From Parafrankia discariae (lineage in GTDB: Bacteria; Actinomycetota; Actinomycetes; Frankiales; Frankiaceae), in contig NZ_KB891285.1 of the NCBI RefSeq assembly GCF_000373365.1, positions 62,001 through 126,000 of the forward strand: a DNA stretch of 64,000 bases. The letters run 5' to 3'. The translations under genes and the position numbers were made by a program. How positions within the stretch are numbered: the stretch's first letter is position 1; every line of letters begins with the position of its first letter. Below are positions 14,335 through 24,471 of the stretch, piece by piece. Below the pieces are notes generated by a model, which saw only the letters and a program-made list of their open reading frames with translations, was not told the DNA's origin and made no database searches.

Positions 14335-15141
14335 GGATCGCAGGGGTCGTCAACGTGGTTGGAGACCGTTCTCCGGAGCGCGCCGGGCGTCGTCGCGACA
14401 GCGCTGTAGCCGGCCGACTGAACCTCCAGCCCGACCCGGCCACGGCATGATCCCGTGACCGCGCGGACGGAGCCACCCACCCATGGTGCGGTGGGCCCCG
14501 CGGTCATCACAAGAGTTGACATCAGTGCTCTGGATGATCCACGAGCAACGGGCCGCCGGCCGGCGGAGTGCCACAACACGTGCCACCCGGTGATTGGACC
14601 ATGTGGTCCCACCTGGGGCTCGTGGGGTGGCCAGATGAGAACGGACGGTGCGGAGAGTCGTGGTTCGGGCGGTTGTCTGCCACTCAAAGTAGCAGGACTG
14701 CCGGTGCCCGGGGCAAGATCGGCCCAATAGCCACCCGATCCCGCCCCACTCGGACCACGTCGTGGCAGGGTCGGGGGTGTCCAGGGGCAGGGACGGGGGA
14801 TTCAGAAGTGATGGCCGCCGAGAGCCACCCCGGATGGTGTCGTTGTGGGACTTTCGGAGAGGGTTAGGTGTGCGTCCGGTGATCGTGACGTGTCTCTGGT
14901 CACTCCGCTCGTCGCGGGTCGTACGGTCACGGGAAGGCTTGCGCTTCGGAGTGGGCCCGACGGCTGTCGCGCGGGTCGCGGTGGCGGCGGAACGCTCCGC
15001 GCCGACGGTCGAGGGCGGGGCGGCCGTCGCGCTCAGGAAGTTACCGGCGGGTACGGGTAGGCTCGCCGCGTCGCCGGACGGCACCGGTTGTCGCCGGTCA
15101 GTACCGGTCAGTACGGGCCGGATAGCTCAGATGGAGGACCT
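14335..15141. other. 807-bp intergenic region with no convincing gene
   Basis: Divergent promoter region for the NERD gene and the Fe-S oxidoreductase. Short open frames exist on both strands but lack family features. A GGACCA-TG-TGGTCC dyad sits near 14597-14610, and a short direct repeat ccggtcagta occurs at about 15093-15112, just before the oxidoreductase start. Confidence 0.5.
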
Positions 15142-17361
15142 GTGAGAATCGCGATCGGTCTAGCGATCACGCTGATCGCTCTCGCGGTGGCCGGCCGCCG
15201 CGTCTTCTGGCTGACCAGGCTGATCAGGTCCGGTCAACCGGCGCAGGGCCGGCTCGACGACCTGCCGACCCGGATCTGGACCGAGATCAGTGAGGTCGGC
15301 GGCCAGCGCAAGCTGCTCAAGTGGTCGGTGCCCGGCCTGGCGCACTTCTTCACCTTCTGGGGCTTCACCGTCCTCGGCCTGACGATCGTCGAGGCGTACG
15401 GGGCCCTGTTCGACCACGACTTCCACATCCCGCTGTTCGGGCACTGGGCGATCATCGGGTTCCTCGAGGACTTCTTCGCCGTCGCCGTGCTCGCCGGACT
15501 GGTCACCTTCACCGTCATCCGGCTGCGCAACGCCCCGGCCCGGCTTGACCGCAAGTCCCGGTTCTACGGCTCCCACACCGGCCCGGCCTGGGTCATCCTC
15601 GGGATGATCACGCTGGTCATCGTGACCCTGCTGATCACCCGTGGCGCCCAGTTCAACGCGGGCACCCACCCGCAGGGCGACACCAAGTGGGCCTTCGCGT
15701 CCTGGCTGGTCAGCCTGCCGCTCGATGTCTTCTCGGAACACACCAACGAGCACATCGAGACGGTGTTCCTGCTCCTCAACATCGCGATCATCCAGGGCTT
15801 CCTGGTGCTGGTGGTCTACTCCAAGCACCTGCACATCGGCCTGGCGCCGATCAACGTCATCCTCAAGCGGGAGCCGGTCGCGCTCGGCCCGCTGGGCACC
15901 ACGCCCGACATCGAGAAGCTGATGGAGGAGGACGAGCCGATCGTCGGGGTCGGCAAGGTCGAGGACTTCTCCTGGAAGGCCATGCTCGACTTCTCCACCT
16001 GCACCGAGTGCGGGCGGTGCCAGAGCCAGTGCCCGGCCTGGAACACCGGCAAGCCGCTGTCGCCCAAGCTCCTGATCATGGATCTTCGGGACCACCTCTT
16101 CGCGAAGGCTCCCTACCTGCTCGCGCCCAAGAAGGCCGAGGACGGCGAGGGCGGCGAGGAGACCACGAAGGCGGCCACCGGCGCGTCCGAGGACGGCTCC
16201 AGCAAGCACACCGTGCACCACGTGCCCGAGTCCGGGTTCGGCCGGGTGCCCGAGCCCGGCCAGCCCCAGGTGGACCGCCCGCTCGTCGGCACCGCCGAGG
16301 AGGGCGGGGTCATCGACCCCGACGTCCTGTGGTCGTGCACCAACTGCGGGGCCTGCGTCGAGCAGTGCCCGGTGGACATCGAGCACGTCGACCACATCGT
16401 CGACATGCGCCGCTACCAGGTCATGATCGAGTCGGCGTTCCCGTCCGAGGCCGGCGTGATGCTGCGCAACCTGGAGAACAACGGCAACCCGTGGGGCGTC
16501 TCGCCGCGCTCGCGCACCGAGTGGACCGAGGGCCTGCCGTTCGAGGTGCGCATCCTCGACGAGGGCGAGCGGATCCCGGACGAGGTCGAGTACCTCTACT
16601 GGGTCGGCTGCGCCGGCGCCATCGAGGACCGGGCCAAGAAGGTCGCGCGCTCGTTCGCCGAGCTGCTGCACACCGCCGGTGTCGAGTTCGCCATCCTCGG
16701 CAGCCAGGAGTCCTGCACCGGCGACCCGGCGCGCCGCCTCGGCAACGAGTACCTCTACCAGGAGATGGCGAAGGCCAACATCGAGCTGCTGAACGAGACG
16801 GGCGTCAAGAAGATCGTCGCGACCTGCCCGCACTGCTTCAACAGCCTCGCCCGGGAGTACTCCTCGCTCGGCGGGACGTTCGAGGTCGTCCACCACACCC
16901 AGCTGCTCGGCAAGCTGGTCGAGGAACGCAAGCTCGTCCCGATCACGCCGATCGACTCCTCGGTGACCTACCACGACCCGTGCTTCCTGGGCCGGCACAA
17001 CAAGGTCTACACCCCGCCCCGGGAGATCCTGGAAGCCATCCCGGGTATCCGCGGCCAGGAGATGCACCGCTGCAAGGAACGCGGCTTCTGCTGCGGCGCC
17101 GGCGGCGCGCGGATGTGGATGGAGGAGAAGATCGGCAAGCGGGTCAACGTCGACCGCATGGAGGAGGCCCTCGGCCTCGATCCCGATGTGGTCTCGACCG
17201 CCTGCCCGTTCTGCATCGTGATGCTCTCCGACGCCGTCACCGAGAAGAAGCTCGCCGGCGAAGCGAAGGAGAGCGTCGAGGTGCTCGACGTCTCGCAGCT
17301 GCTCGCCCGGTCACTGGTCGCGCCGACGCCCACGCCGACGGCGGAGCCGTTGAGCAGTTGA
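15142..17361 (+). CDS. Membrane-anchored iron-sulfur oxidoreductase (heterodisulfide reductase-like)
   Basis: A 739-residue redox protein. The N-terminal third has about five membrane helices of the NarI/gamma-subunit type. Two ferredoxin-like 4Fe-4S motifs follow: Cys 287, 290, 293, 297 (CTECGRCQSQCP) and Cys 399, 402, 405, 409 (CTNCGACVEQCP). Two CCG domains come last, with CTGD...CPHCF contexts and FCCGAGGARMW near 650, as in heterodisulfide reductase HdrB/D. The architecture matches the actinobacterial family that includes M. tuberculosis Rv0338c and suggests electron transfer to or from quinone. GTG 15142 is chosen because GGAGGA lies just upstream and the next residues begin the first helix. 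The donor is unknown. Confidence 0.88.
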   Translation: MRIAIGLAITLIALAVAGRRVFWLTRLIRSGQPAQGRLDDLPTRIWTEISEVGGQRKLLKWSVPGLAHFFTFWGFTVLGLTIVEAYGALFDHDFHIPLFGHWAIIGFLEDFFAVAVLAGLVTFTVIRLRNAPARLDRKSRFYGSHTGPAWVILGMITLVIVTLLITRGAQFNAGTHPQGDTKWAFASWLVSLPLDVFSEHTNEHIETVFLLLNIAIIQGFLVLVVYSKHLHIGLAPINVILKREPVALGPLGTTPDIEKLMEEDEPIVGVGKVEDFSWKAMLDFSTCTECGRCQSQCPAWNTGKPLSPKLLIMDLRDHLFAKAPYLLAPKKAEDGEGGEETTKAATGASEDGSSKHTVHHVPESGFGRVPEPGQPQVDRPLVGTAEEGGVIDPDVLWSCTNCGACVEQCPVDIEHVDHIVDMRRYQVMIESAFPSEAGVMLRNLENNGNPWGVSPRSRTEWTEGLPFEVRILDEGERIPDEVEYLYWVGCAGAIEDRAKKVARSFAELLHTAGVEFAILGSQESCTGDPARRLGNEYLYQEMAKANIELLNETGVKKIVATCPHCFNSLAREYSSLGGTFEVVHHTQLLGKLVEERKLVPITPIDSSVTYHDPCFLGRHNKVYTPPREILEAIPGIRGQEMHRCKERGFCCGAGGARMWMEEKIGKRVNVDRMEEALGLDPDVVSTACPFCIVMLSDAVTEKKLAGEAKESVEVLDVSQLLARSLVAPTPTPTAEPLSS

Positions 17362-17409
17362 GCCGCTGAGCCGGTAGCGAGCCCCGATCGGGCGGTAGCC
17401 ACACCGTCG

Positions 17410-17441
17410 CGGCCGTCCCCGAGGAAACTCGGGGGCGGCCG
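17410..17441. terminator. Bidirectional hairpin between the Fe-S oxidoreductase gene and dcd
   Basis: A 14-pair stem (one G-T pair) closed by a GAAA tetraloop sits in the 93-base gap between convergent genes, followed by gtcgtcgtg. Confidence 0.75.
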
Positions 17442-17454
17442 TCGTCGTGTGCGG

Positions 17455-18060
17455 TCAGGCGCCGGGCGAGCCGTTCGGAATCTCCGGAACCGCCGCCCGG
17501 GTGAAGTCGCGGTAGGCCCGGGACGGCGTGGGCCCGCGCTGGCCCTGATAACGGGAGCCGTAGATCGCCGAGCCGTAGGGATGCTCGGCCGGCGTCGACA
17601 GCCGGAACAGGCAGAGCTGGCCGATCTTCATCCCCGGCCACAGCTTGATGGGCAGCGTCGCGACGTTCGACAGCTCCAGCGTCACATGGCCGGAGAAGCC
17701 CGGGTCGATGAACCCGGCGGTCGAATGGGTCAGCAGTCCCAGCCGGCCCAGGCTCGACTTGCCCTCGAGCCGGCCGGCGAGATCCTCCGGCAGCGTCACG
17801 ACCTCCAGCGTCGACCCGAGCACGAACTCGCCCGGGTGCAGGACGAACGGCTCGTCGCCCTCGGGCGCCACGAGCTCGGTGAGATCCTCCTGCTCCACCG
17901 CCGGGTCGATGTGGCTGTACCGGTGGTTCTGGAACACCCGGAACGCGCGGTCGAGCCGCAGATCCACGCTGGACGGCTGGATCAGCCCAGCGTCGTAGGG
18001 TTCGAGTCGGACGCGACCGGCGGTGATCTCGGCCCGGATATCCCGGTCGGACAGCAGCAC
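17455..18060 (-). CDS. dcd: dCTP deaminase (probably dUMP-forming)
   Basis: Converts dCTP to dUTP, or in the bifunctional actinobacterial type directly to dUMP, feeding dTMP synthesis. The GTG start at 18060 gives MLLSDRDI, the canonical N-terminus, so the upstream in-frame extension is discarded. The 201-residue protein shows [14 protein letters not shown] and the catalytic block [26 protein letters not shown] with the proton-relay Glu, then ELSN and IGQL. The actinobacterial setting and the M. tuberculosis precedent favour the bifunctional type. It converges on the Fe-S oxidoreductase gene. Confidence 0.95.
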   Translation of the reverse strand: MLLSDRDIRAEITAGRVRLEPYDAGLIQPSSVDLRLDRAFRVFQNHRYSHIDPAVEQEDLTELVAPEGDEPFVLHPGEFVLGSTLEVVTLPEDLAGRLEGKSSLGRLGLLTHSTAGFIDPGFSGHVTLELSNVATLPIKLWPGMKIGQLCLFRLSTPAEHPYGSAIYGSRYQGQRGPTPSRAYRDFTRAAVPEIPNGSPGA

Positions 18061-18367
18061 GGTCGAGGACGCTACCGCAGCGGCTCGGACGTCCCGCCGG
18101 CACGAGCCCGGTGGATCATCGCGACCGTCCGATGACGGGATGTGCGGACTGCGGCGATTTCGCCGCCGCCGCGGTGTGGGAGCCGCGGTGCCTCGGGTAG
18201 GAGCACCCCGGACGCGCGCGAGGTCGCCCCTACGGGACATCGCCTTCGGTGACACTCTGACTGCGGAGGGAACGGCCGCGAGGGAACGATCGCGGCGGGA
18301 ACGACCGCGCGGGGAGGGAACCGGTCCGCGCGAGGGAGCTGGCGACGCAGCCGGACGACGATCCAGG

Positions 18368-19183
18368 ATGGGGACGATGCTGGGGCTACCGGATCACATC
18401 GAGGCATGCCTGTTCGATCTGGACGGGGTACTGACCCGAACCGCCGCCGTCCACGCCGCGGCGTGGAAGGAGATGTTCGACGACTTCCTGGAGAACTGGG
18501 CGAGCCGGTCCGGTGACCCGTTCGTCGCCTTCGACATCGCCACCGACTACGCCGACTACGTGGACGGCCGCCCGCGCGCCGACGGCGTGCGCGCGTTCCT
18601 CGACTCCCGGGGCATCCACCTCCCACCCGGCGCGCCCGACGACCCGCCGTCCGGGATGACGATCCAGGCGCTCGCCACCCGGAAGAACATCCTGCTCTTG
18701 GAGAAACTGAAGGAGATGGGCGTGGAGGTGTTCCCCGGCTCCGTGCGCTACCTGGAGGAGCTGGAGCGGGCCGGCGTGCCGCGGGCGGTCGTGTCGTCCA
18801 GCGCGAACTGCGCCGAGGTGGTGCGGGCCGCCGGCATCGAGCACCTGCTGCTGGCCCGGGTCGACGGCCTGGTCGCCGAGGAGCGCGGCCTCGCCGGCAA
18901 GCCGGCCCCCGACACCTTCCTCGCCGGCGCCGAGGCACTGGGGGTGGCTCCCGGCGCCGCCGCCGTCTTCGAGGACGCCATCGCCGGCGTCCAGGCGGGG
19001 CGGGCCGGCGGCTTCGGCTACGTGGTGGGCGTCGACCGGGTCGGCCACGCCGAGGCGCTGCGCGGCAACGGCGCCGACACGGTCGTCGAGGACCTCGCCG
19101 AACTGCTCGACGGACGTCCGACCGGTCGGGCTCCGAGCGGCCCGGCTCCGAGCGGCCCGGCCTCCGCCGGGGGCGACGCGTGA
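18368..19183 (+). CDS. HAD-superfamily hydrolase, beta-phosphoglucomutase family
   Basis: The first residues carry the HAD nucleophile motif ([13 protein letters not shown], Asp at about 18), followed by a helical cap, motif II (VVSSSAN), motif III Lys in [11 protein letters not shown] and motif [13 protein letters not shown]. Beta-phosphoglucomutase converts beta-glucose 1-phosphate to glucose 6-phosphate. The stop overlaps the GTG start of a GH65 phosphorylase by four bases. This is the standard pairing in which the phosphorylase releases beta-glucose 1-phosphate and this enzyme channels it onward. The C-terminus has repeated APSGP residues. ATG 18377 is an equally possible start. Confidence 0.88.
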   Translation: MGTMLGLPDHIEACLFDLDGVLTRTAAVHAAAWKEMFDDFLENWASRSGDPFVAFDIATDYADYVDGRPRADGVRAFLDSRGIHLPPGAPDDPPSGMTIQALATRKNILLLEKLKEMGVEVFPGSVRYLEELERAGVPRAVVSSSANCAEVVRAAGIEHLLLARVDGLVAEERGLAGKPAPDTFLAGAEALGVAPGAAAVFEDAIAGVQAGRAGGFGYVVGVDRVGHAEALRGNGADTVVEDLAELLDGRPTGRAPSGPAPSGPASAGGDA

Positions 19184-21582
19184 TCGGCCGGCCCACCTAC
19201 CCCATCGAGGCCTGGTCGCTGACCGAGCACGGGCTCGACCTCGACGACCTGGCCCGCTCAGAGTCGCTGTTCTCGCTGTCCAACGGGCATGTGGGCATGC
19301 GCGGCAACCTCGACGAAGGTGATCCGCACGGGCTGCCCGGCACCTACCTGAACTCCGTCCACGAGCTGCGGCCGCTGCCGTACGCCGAGGCGGGCTACGG
19401 CTACCCCGAGTCCGGGCAGACGGTCATCAACGTCACCAACGGCAAGGTCGTCCGCCTGCTGGTCGACGACGAGCCGTTCGACGTCCGCTACGGGGATCTT
19501 CTCGCGCACACCCGCACGATCGACTTCCGGGACGGGGTGCTGCGCCGGGAGGCCGACTGGGTCTCCCCGGCCGGGCAGCGGGTCAGGATTCGCACCCAGC
19601 GTCTCATCTCCTTCTCCCAGCGCTCCGCCGCCGCGATCCACTACGAGATCGAACCGGTCGGCGACACCGCGCGGGTCGTCATCCAGTCCGAGCTGGTCGC
19701 CAACGAGCAACTTCCGGGGCGCAAGGGCGACCCGCGCGCCGCCGCCGTCCTGGAGTCGCCGCTCATCTCCGAACGGCACCGCGCCCGCGAGACCATGGTC
19801 GAGCTCGTCCACCGCACCCGGCACAGCGACATCCGGGTCGCCGCGGCGATGGACCACATCTTCGCCGGCCCGCGCTCGCTCGGCGTCACCTCGGAGAGCG
19901 AGCCCGACACCGGCTGGGTCACCGCGACGGCCGTCCTCAAACCGGGCGAGACCCTGCGGATGGTCAAGTTCCTCGCCTACGGCTGGTCCGAGCAGCGTTC
20001 CCTGCCGGCGCTGCGCGACCAGGCCACCGCCGCCCTCGTCGCCGCCCGCCAGACCGGCTGGGACGGCCTCGTCGCCGAACAGCGCGCGTACCTGGCGGAC
20101 TTCTGGCACCGGTCCGACGTCGAGGTCGACGGGGACGCCGAGGTGCAGCAGGCCGTCCGGTTCGCGCTCTTCCACGTCCTGCAGGCCGGCGCGCGGGCCG
20201 AGCGCCGGGCCATCCCCGCGAAGGGGCTCACCGGCCCCGGATACGACGGCCACGCCTTCTGGGACACCGAGAGCTACGTCCTGCCCGTCCTCACCTACAC
20301 CGCGCCGGCCGCCGCCGCCGACGCGCTGCGCTGGCGGCACTCGATCCTCCCGCTGGCCCGCGAACGCGCCCAGCTGCTCAACCTCGACGGCGCCGCCTAC
20401 CCCTGGCGCACCATCCACGGCGAGGAGTGCTCCGGCTACTGGCCGGCCGGGACGGCCGCCTACCACGTCAACGCCGACATCGCCGACGCCGTCCTGCGCT
20501 ACCTGTGGGCCACCGAGGACGAGCAGTTCGAGCTCGAGGTGGGCCTGGAGATCCTCATCGAGACGGCGCGGCTGTGGCGTTCGCTGGGCCACCACGACCT
20601 CTCCGGCCGCTTCCGCATCGACGGGGTGACCGGCCCGGACGAGTACTCCGCGCTCGCCGACAACAACGTCTACACCAACCTGATGGCCCAGCGGAACCTC
20701 ATCGGGGCCGCCGACGCCGTCCGGCGCCATCCCGAACACGCCCGGGCCCTCGGGGTCGACGCGGAGACCGCGGCGAGCTGGCGCGACGCCGCCGAGGACA
20801 TGTTCATCCCGTTCGACAGACGCCTCGGGGTCCACCCGCAGTCCGAGGGATTCACCGAGCACCAGGTGTGGGACTTCGAACAGACCAGGCCGGAGCAGTA
20901 CCCGCTGCTGCTGCACTTCACCTACTTCGACCTCTACCGCAAGCAGGTCGTGAAACAGGCCGACCTGGTACTGGCGATGCAGCGCCGCGGCGACGCGTTC
21001 ACCGCCGAGCAGAAGGCCCGCAACTTCGCCTACTACGAGGCGCTCACCGTCCGCGACTCCTCGTTGTCCGCCTGCTGCCAGGCGGTGCTGGCGGCCGAAT
21101 GCGGGCACATGTCCCTCGCGCACGACTACCTGCGCGAAGCCGCCTTCATGGACCTGAAGGACATCGAGCACAACACCGGCGACGGCCTGCACATGGCCTC
21201 GCTGGCCGGCAGCTGGATCGCGCTCGTCGAGGGCTTCGGCGGGCTGCGCGACACCGGTGAGCTGCTCTCCTTCAGCCCCCGCCTGCCCGAGGGCCTCAGC
21301 CGGCTCGCCTTCGGCCTACGGGTACGCTCCCGCCAGCTGCGCGTCGAGGTGATCGACTCCTCCGCCACGTACACCGTGCTCGAAGGCGAGGCGATCACGA
21401 TCCTGCACCACGGCGAGAAGGTCCGCGTCACCCCCGACCAGCCCAGCAAGCTGGACGTCCCGCCGATACCGGCCCAGGAACGCCCGACGCAGCCCGCCGG
21501 CCGGGAGCCGCTGCGGTTCCTGCGCCACGGCAACGGCACCGAGGTCACCAGGGCGGTCGACACCCACCCCGTCGACGGGTGA
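19180..21582 (+). CDS. GH65 family disaccharide phosphorylase (trehalose/kojibiose/maltose type)
   Basis: An 800-residue glycoside hydrolase family 65 enzyme. It has the N-terminal beta-sandwich (SLFSLSNGHVGMRGNLDEG near residue 27), an (alpha/alpha)6 barrel with the general-acid Glu in VTGPDEYSALADNNVYTN (about residue 487), then the two-sheet C-terminal domain. It phosphorolyses an alpha-linked disaccharide to beta-glucose 1-phosphate plus glucose. The exact substrate cannot be told from sequence, though trehalose or kojibiose phosphorylase are the likeliest. It is translationally coupled to the phosphomutase through a GTGA overlap. The C-terminal 40 residues are Pro-rich. Confidence 0.9.
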   Translation: MIGRPTYPIEAWSLTEHGLDLDDLARSESLFSLSNGHVGMRGNLDEGDPHGLPGTYLNSVHELRPLPYAEAGYGYPESGQTVINVTNGKVVRLLVDDEPFDVRYGDLLAHTRTIDFRDGVLRREADWVSPAGQRVRIRTQRLISFSQRSAAAIHYEIEPVGDTARVVIQSELVANEQLPGRKGDPRAAAVLESPLISERHRARETMVELVHRTRHSDIRVAAAMDHIFAGPRSLGVTSESEPDTGWVTATAVLKPGETLRMVKFLAYGWSEQRSLPALRDQATAALVAARQTGWDGLVAEQRAYLADFWHRSDVEVDGDAEVQQAVRFALFHVLQAGARAERRAIPAKGLTGPGYDGHAFWDTESYVLPVLTYTAPAAAADALRWRHSILPLARERAQLLNLDGAAYPWRTIHGEECSGYWPAGTAAYHVNADIADAVLRYLWATEDEQFELEVGLEILIETARLWRSLGHHDLSGRFRIDGVTGPDEYSALADNNVYTNLMAQRNLIGAADAVRRHPEHARALGVDAETAASWRDAAEDMFIPFDRRLGVHPQSEGFTEHQVWDFEQTRPEQYPLLLHFTYFDLYRKQVVKQADLVLAMQRRGDAFTAEQKARNFAYYEALTVRDSSLSACCQAVLAAECGHMSLAHDYLREAAFMDLKDIEHNTGDGLHMASLAGSWIALVEGFGGLRDTGELLSFSPRLPEGLSRLAFGLRVRSRQLRVEVIDSSATYTVLEGEAITILHHGEKVRVTPDQPSKLDVPPIPAQERPTQPAGREPLRFLRHGNGTEVTRAVDTHPVDG

Positions 21583-21712
21583 CGAGCCGGGACCGACCAG
21601 CGGCCACGGGCCGCGGGGAGCCCGGGGCCGCGGGGAGCCGGGGGCGCGTGAAGTCCCAGGGGTGGCAGTGGGACACGCGCCGCCCGGGTCCAGTAAGATG
21701 CGGTTGCACTAC

Positions 21713-21783
21713 GCGGGCGTAGTTCAGAGGCAGAACACGAGCTTCCCAAGCTTGCAACGCGGGTTCGATTCCCGTCGCCCGCT
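21713..21783 (+). tRNA. tRNA-Gly (CCC)
   Basis: A 71-base cloverleaf. Acceptor GCGGGCG pairs with CGCCCGC, the discriminator is T, the anticodon loop is TTCCCAA (anticodon CCC), and the T arm contains GGTTCGATTCC. No CCA is encoded. A taagat -10-like hexamer lies about 15 bases upstream. Confidence 0.95.
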
Positions 21784-21803
21784 CGAGCCGGTTCGCTGTG
21801 GTT

Positions 21804-21848
21804 GCCGCCCCTGGGGGCGGCTTTCCGGGGGGCCGTTGTTTTTTTCGG
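21804..21848 (+). terminator. Intrinsic terminator downstream of tRNA-Gly
   Basis: A GCCGCCCC/GGGGCGGC hairpin (21804-21821) is followed by a GC-rich stretch and a seven-T run near 21840, about 20-60 bases past the tRNA. A T-run this long is rare in this sequence. Confidence 0.7.
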
Positions 21849-22523
21849 GGGGCGACCCCCGAGGCCCCCCGAGCGGCGGGCGTGGTCGGCTGGTGGGGGC
21901 GGTCTCCCTTATCGGGGTGTTTCCGTGCCGGTTGCGGGGGCCTTGGGGTGGCACGGGGGCGTCACCCCAGGACCCCGATACCTCGGCGGGTGTACTCGGT
22001 CCCGGGCCCGTGTGGTCGGCGGCTTTCCGGCGCGCTCTCGGAGGCTTTTCGGTAGGCGCGCCGTCGTGCGGCACCCCGGACCTCCCTGCACCGCCCTGGC
22101 ACCCACGACACCGCGCCCGCCGGCCAACACGGCCCTGGTCCCGGCACGAGGTGCTGGCCGGGGTCCGGGATCTGCTCCGAGCTGTTATGCACGCTGGGCC
22201 CCCGCCGGGCGATGTGTGGCCGTCGAGTGAGTCCTGATTGCCTCTCCCCCGCCACGGTTCCGCGGCGCCGTGCATACCGGCCGGGCCGGCACGCATACCT
22301 ATGGATTCGGGGCACTCCCCGGCTAGCTTCGTGCGCTGCCCGGCGCCGCGTCCGCGCACCGCTCGGGATGCTCCCGCGCACACCCTCAGCCCGAGGACGC
22401 GACCGTCACAGGCCACGGCCGATCATGGCTTTCTGAGGCCTGATCCAGCCACGACACACACCGTCGCGTGGGCCGGGCGGCGGAGAGTTCCCTGAGGTGG
22501 TGGTGGAACCGGTTGGGATGAGA
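21849..22523. other. Gene-free stretch after tRNA-Gly
   Basis: About 675 bases of GC-rich sequence. Open frames on both strands are low-complexity and show no domain signature. I see no mobile-element ends here. Confidence 0.45.
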
Positions 22524-23733
22524 TCACGGTCCGGCGGCGGGCAGGTCGGCGACGTCCCAGAGCCGAATTTTGCCGTCCTTGCCAGCGCTGGCAAGCGTGT
22601 GTCCGTCATTCGAGAAGGCCAGGGTCTGCACCCAGCTGGCTGGCAGGGGCTGGCCCACCGGGATGGGATGGTCGCGGTCGGTTATGTTCCATAGCCGTAC
22701 TGTCTCGTCGAAGCTGCCGCTGGCCAGCAGGTTCCCGAAGATCGCCACCGACCACACGGTGCTGCGGTGGCCGGTCAGCGGTTCGCCGAGCGGGCGCGGG
22801 TTGGCTACGTCGGTCACGTCCCACAGCCGCAGCGTGGTGTCCTTGCTGGCGGTCACCAGGGTGCGCTGGTCAGGGGTGAGGGCCACCCCGTACACGGGGC
22901 CGGAGTGGCCGGTCTGGGGTTTCCCGAGCGGATGGGGGTTTGGCCGGGTCGGTCACGTCCCACAGGCGCAGGGTCTTGTCCTCGCCGACGGGCGAACGTG
23001 TGCGCGGACGACTGGCGGGTGGCGGGTTTTCTGCTCAGCGCGCGCAGGACGACCTGCCTCACCGGTGCGGGCACCGCGTCCGTCGCCGGGATGGGGTGGG
23101 GGCCGGGTCGAACGGCGCCGTGCCGGTCAGCAGCAGGTACAGCACCAATCCGAGCGCGTACAGATCGGTCGCCGGGCCCAGCCGGGCCCCCGCGATCTGT
23201 TCGGGAGCCATGAACAACGGCGTCCCGATCACCGTGTTCACGGCGGCATCCGCACCGTCCAGCAGCTTCGCGATCCCGAAATCGGCGACCTTCAACAATC
23301 CTGCAGTGTCGAACAGCATGTTGTCGGGTTTTATGTCGCGGTGCAGAACACCCTGGGAATGCGCATAGGAAAGGGCCCCGGCGACCGCGAGGCCGATTGC
23401 GCAGGCGCTCTGCTGAGTGATGTCCGCCTGGTGGCTGGTCAGCGTCCCGCCAGCCATCATCTCGGTGACGATCAGGTGCAGATCGTCGGCCTCGACATAG
23501 TCGTGGACCCGGATGATGTGCGGATGGTCGAAACGGGCCAGCAGCCGTGCCTCGGTGGCGGAACCGGCCGCCGCCCGGTCGTGACCGCGGGTCGACAGCA
23601 CCTTGACGGCGACATCGCGGTGCAGGCCGCGGTGCCAGCCGGCCAGCACCAGCCCGAAGGCGCCCGCGCCGATCTGGTCGCCCAGTTCGTAGCCGGGCAG
23701 AGCCGCGGCCACCCGCGCTCGGTCAATCATCAT
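22524..23733 (-). pseudogene. Decayed Ser/Thr protein kinase with C-terminal WD40 repeats
   Basis: Reading from ATG 23733, a kinase N-lobe and catalytic loop are intact: GAGAFGLVLAG, AVKVL, HRDIKPDN, DFGIAK and MAPEQ. The frame breaks near 23085, just after the PFDPA motif. The kinase end resumes in another frame (VPAPVRQVVLRALSRKPA, about 22985-23080). It is then joined without the expected linker, membrane helix and first propeller blades to WD40 sequence (DKTLRLWDVTD). A one-base shift near 22940 leads into about three more WD40 units ending at 22524. At least two frameshifts plus an internal deletion make this a remnant of an actinobacterial kinase-WD40 receptor. Confidence 0.82.
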
Positions 23734-24038
23734 GATCGGGCGTCCGGCCTCCGGCGATCCTTGTCGGAGACCATCGCGGAACCGCCCACTTCCCCCGGCA
23801 CGATGGGTGATCCTACGGCTGCGCTTCCGCCACCCGGACGGCAGGGCCTCGCCGTCGCGGCGTCCCGAGCGACTGACCGGCGCCGATGGTGCCGGGGCGC
23901 TCGCTGACATACTTCCTGGGCACCGCTGGCTCCTGCCAGCGGGGGAGTGGCGGCCCGCGGTGGCGGTCCGCCCGGTTCCAGCCGGGGGAGCCCGCCGGTG
24001 CAGGGCACACGTCCCACCATCGAGGAAAGGCTGATCGC
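23734..24038. other. Divergent promoter region, kinase pseudogene and FKBP gene
   Basis: About 300 bases with no gene. It ends in a strong ribosome site (gaggaaagg, 24022-24030) for the FKBP gene. Confidence 0.45.
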
Positions 24039-24365
24039 ATGGGCGTTTCGATTGAAAGCCTCTCACCGGGAGACGGCAAGACTTTCCCCAAGAAGGGGGA
24101 CCGGGTGACGATGCACTATGTCGGCACCCTGCGTGACGGCAAGAAGTTCGACTCGTCCCGGGACCGGGGCGCGCCGTTCGTCACGGAGATCGGTGTCGGC
24201 CGGGTCATCAGGGGATGGGACGAGGGGGTCCCGCAGCTTTCCCTCGGGGAGAAGGCCGTGCTCACCATCACGCCCGACTACGGGTACGGCCCCGGCGGTT
24301 TCCCGCCCGTCATCCCGCCGAACTCCGACCTGGTCTTCGAGGTGGAGCTGCTCGCCATCAACTGA
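24039..24365 (+). CDS. FKBP-type peptidyl-prolyl isomerase, FKBP12-like
   Basis: A 108-residue single-domain prolyl isomerase without signal peptide, so cytosolic. It aligns by eye almost end to end with eukaryotic FKBP12: [12 protein letters not shown] at the start, [19 protein letters not shown] and FEVELL at the end. Residues that line the FK506/rapamycin pocket of human FKBP12 are all present at the same positions (Tyr27, Phe37, Asp38, Phe47, Val56, Ile57, Trp60, Tyr83, Phe100, counting Met). The ATG has gaggaaagg eight bases upstream. It stands alone. Confidence 0.95.
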   Translation: MGVSIESLSPGDGKTFPKKGDRVTMHYVGTLRDGKKFDSSRDRGAPFVTEIGVGRVIRGWDEGVPQLSLGEKAVLTITPDYGYGPGGFPPVIPPNSDLVFEVELLAIN

Positions 24366-24391
24366 CCCGGCGACGGGCCTGGGAGCGCGGA

Positions 24392-24422
24392 CCGGCGGCG
24401 TCCCGAGCGGGGTCGCCGCCGG
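24392..24422. terminator. Hairpin between convergent FKBP and secreted-protein genes
   Basis: A nine-base perfect stem (ccggcggcg / cgccgccgg) with a 13-base loop lies in the 106-base gap between two convergent stop codons. Confidence 0.55.
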
Positions 24423-24471
24423 CCGCGTCCCACCTGGTGCCGAGCGCCGTGTCAGGGAGCCGGGTAGCGGC

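Noticed and set aside
14350-15145. Short frames on both strands in the 14.3-15.1 kb gap
   Set aside because: No ribosome sites, motifs or consistent codon pattern; treated as intergenic.
15160-17067. A 635-codon leftward frame opposite the Fe-S oxidoreductase
   Set aside because: The rightward product has two ferredoxin motifs and CCG domains; the opposite frame is a shadow.
21849-22416. Frames downstream of tRNA-Gly as possible genes
   Set aside because: Low-complexity Arg/Pro/Gly translation on both strands and no domain.
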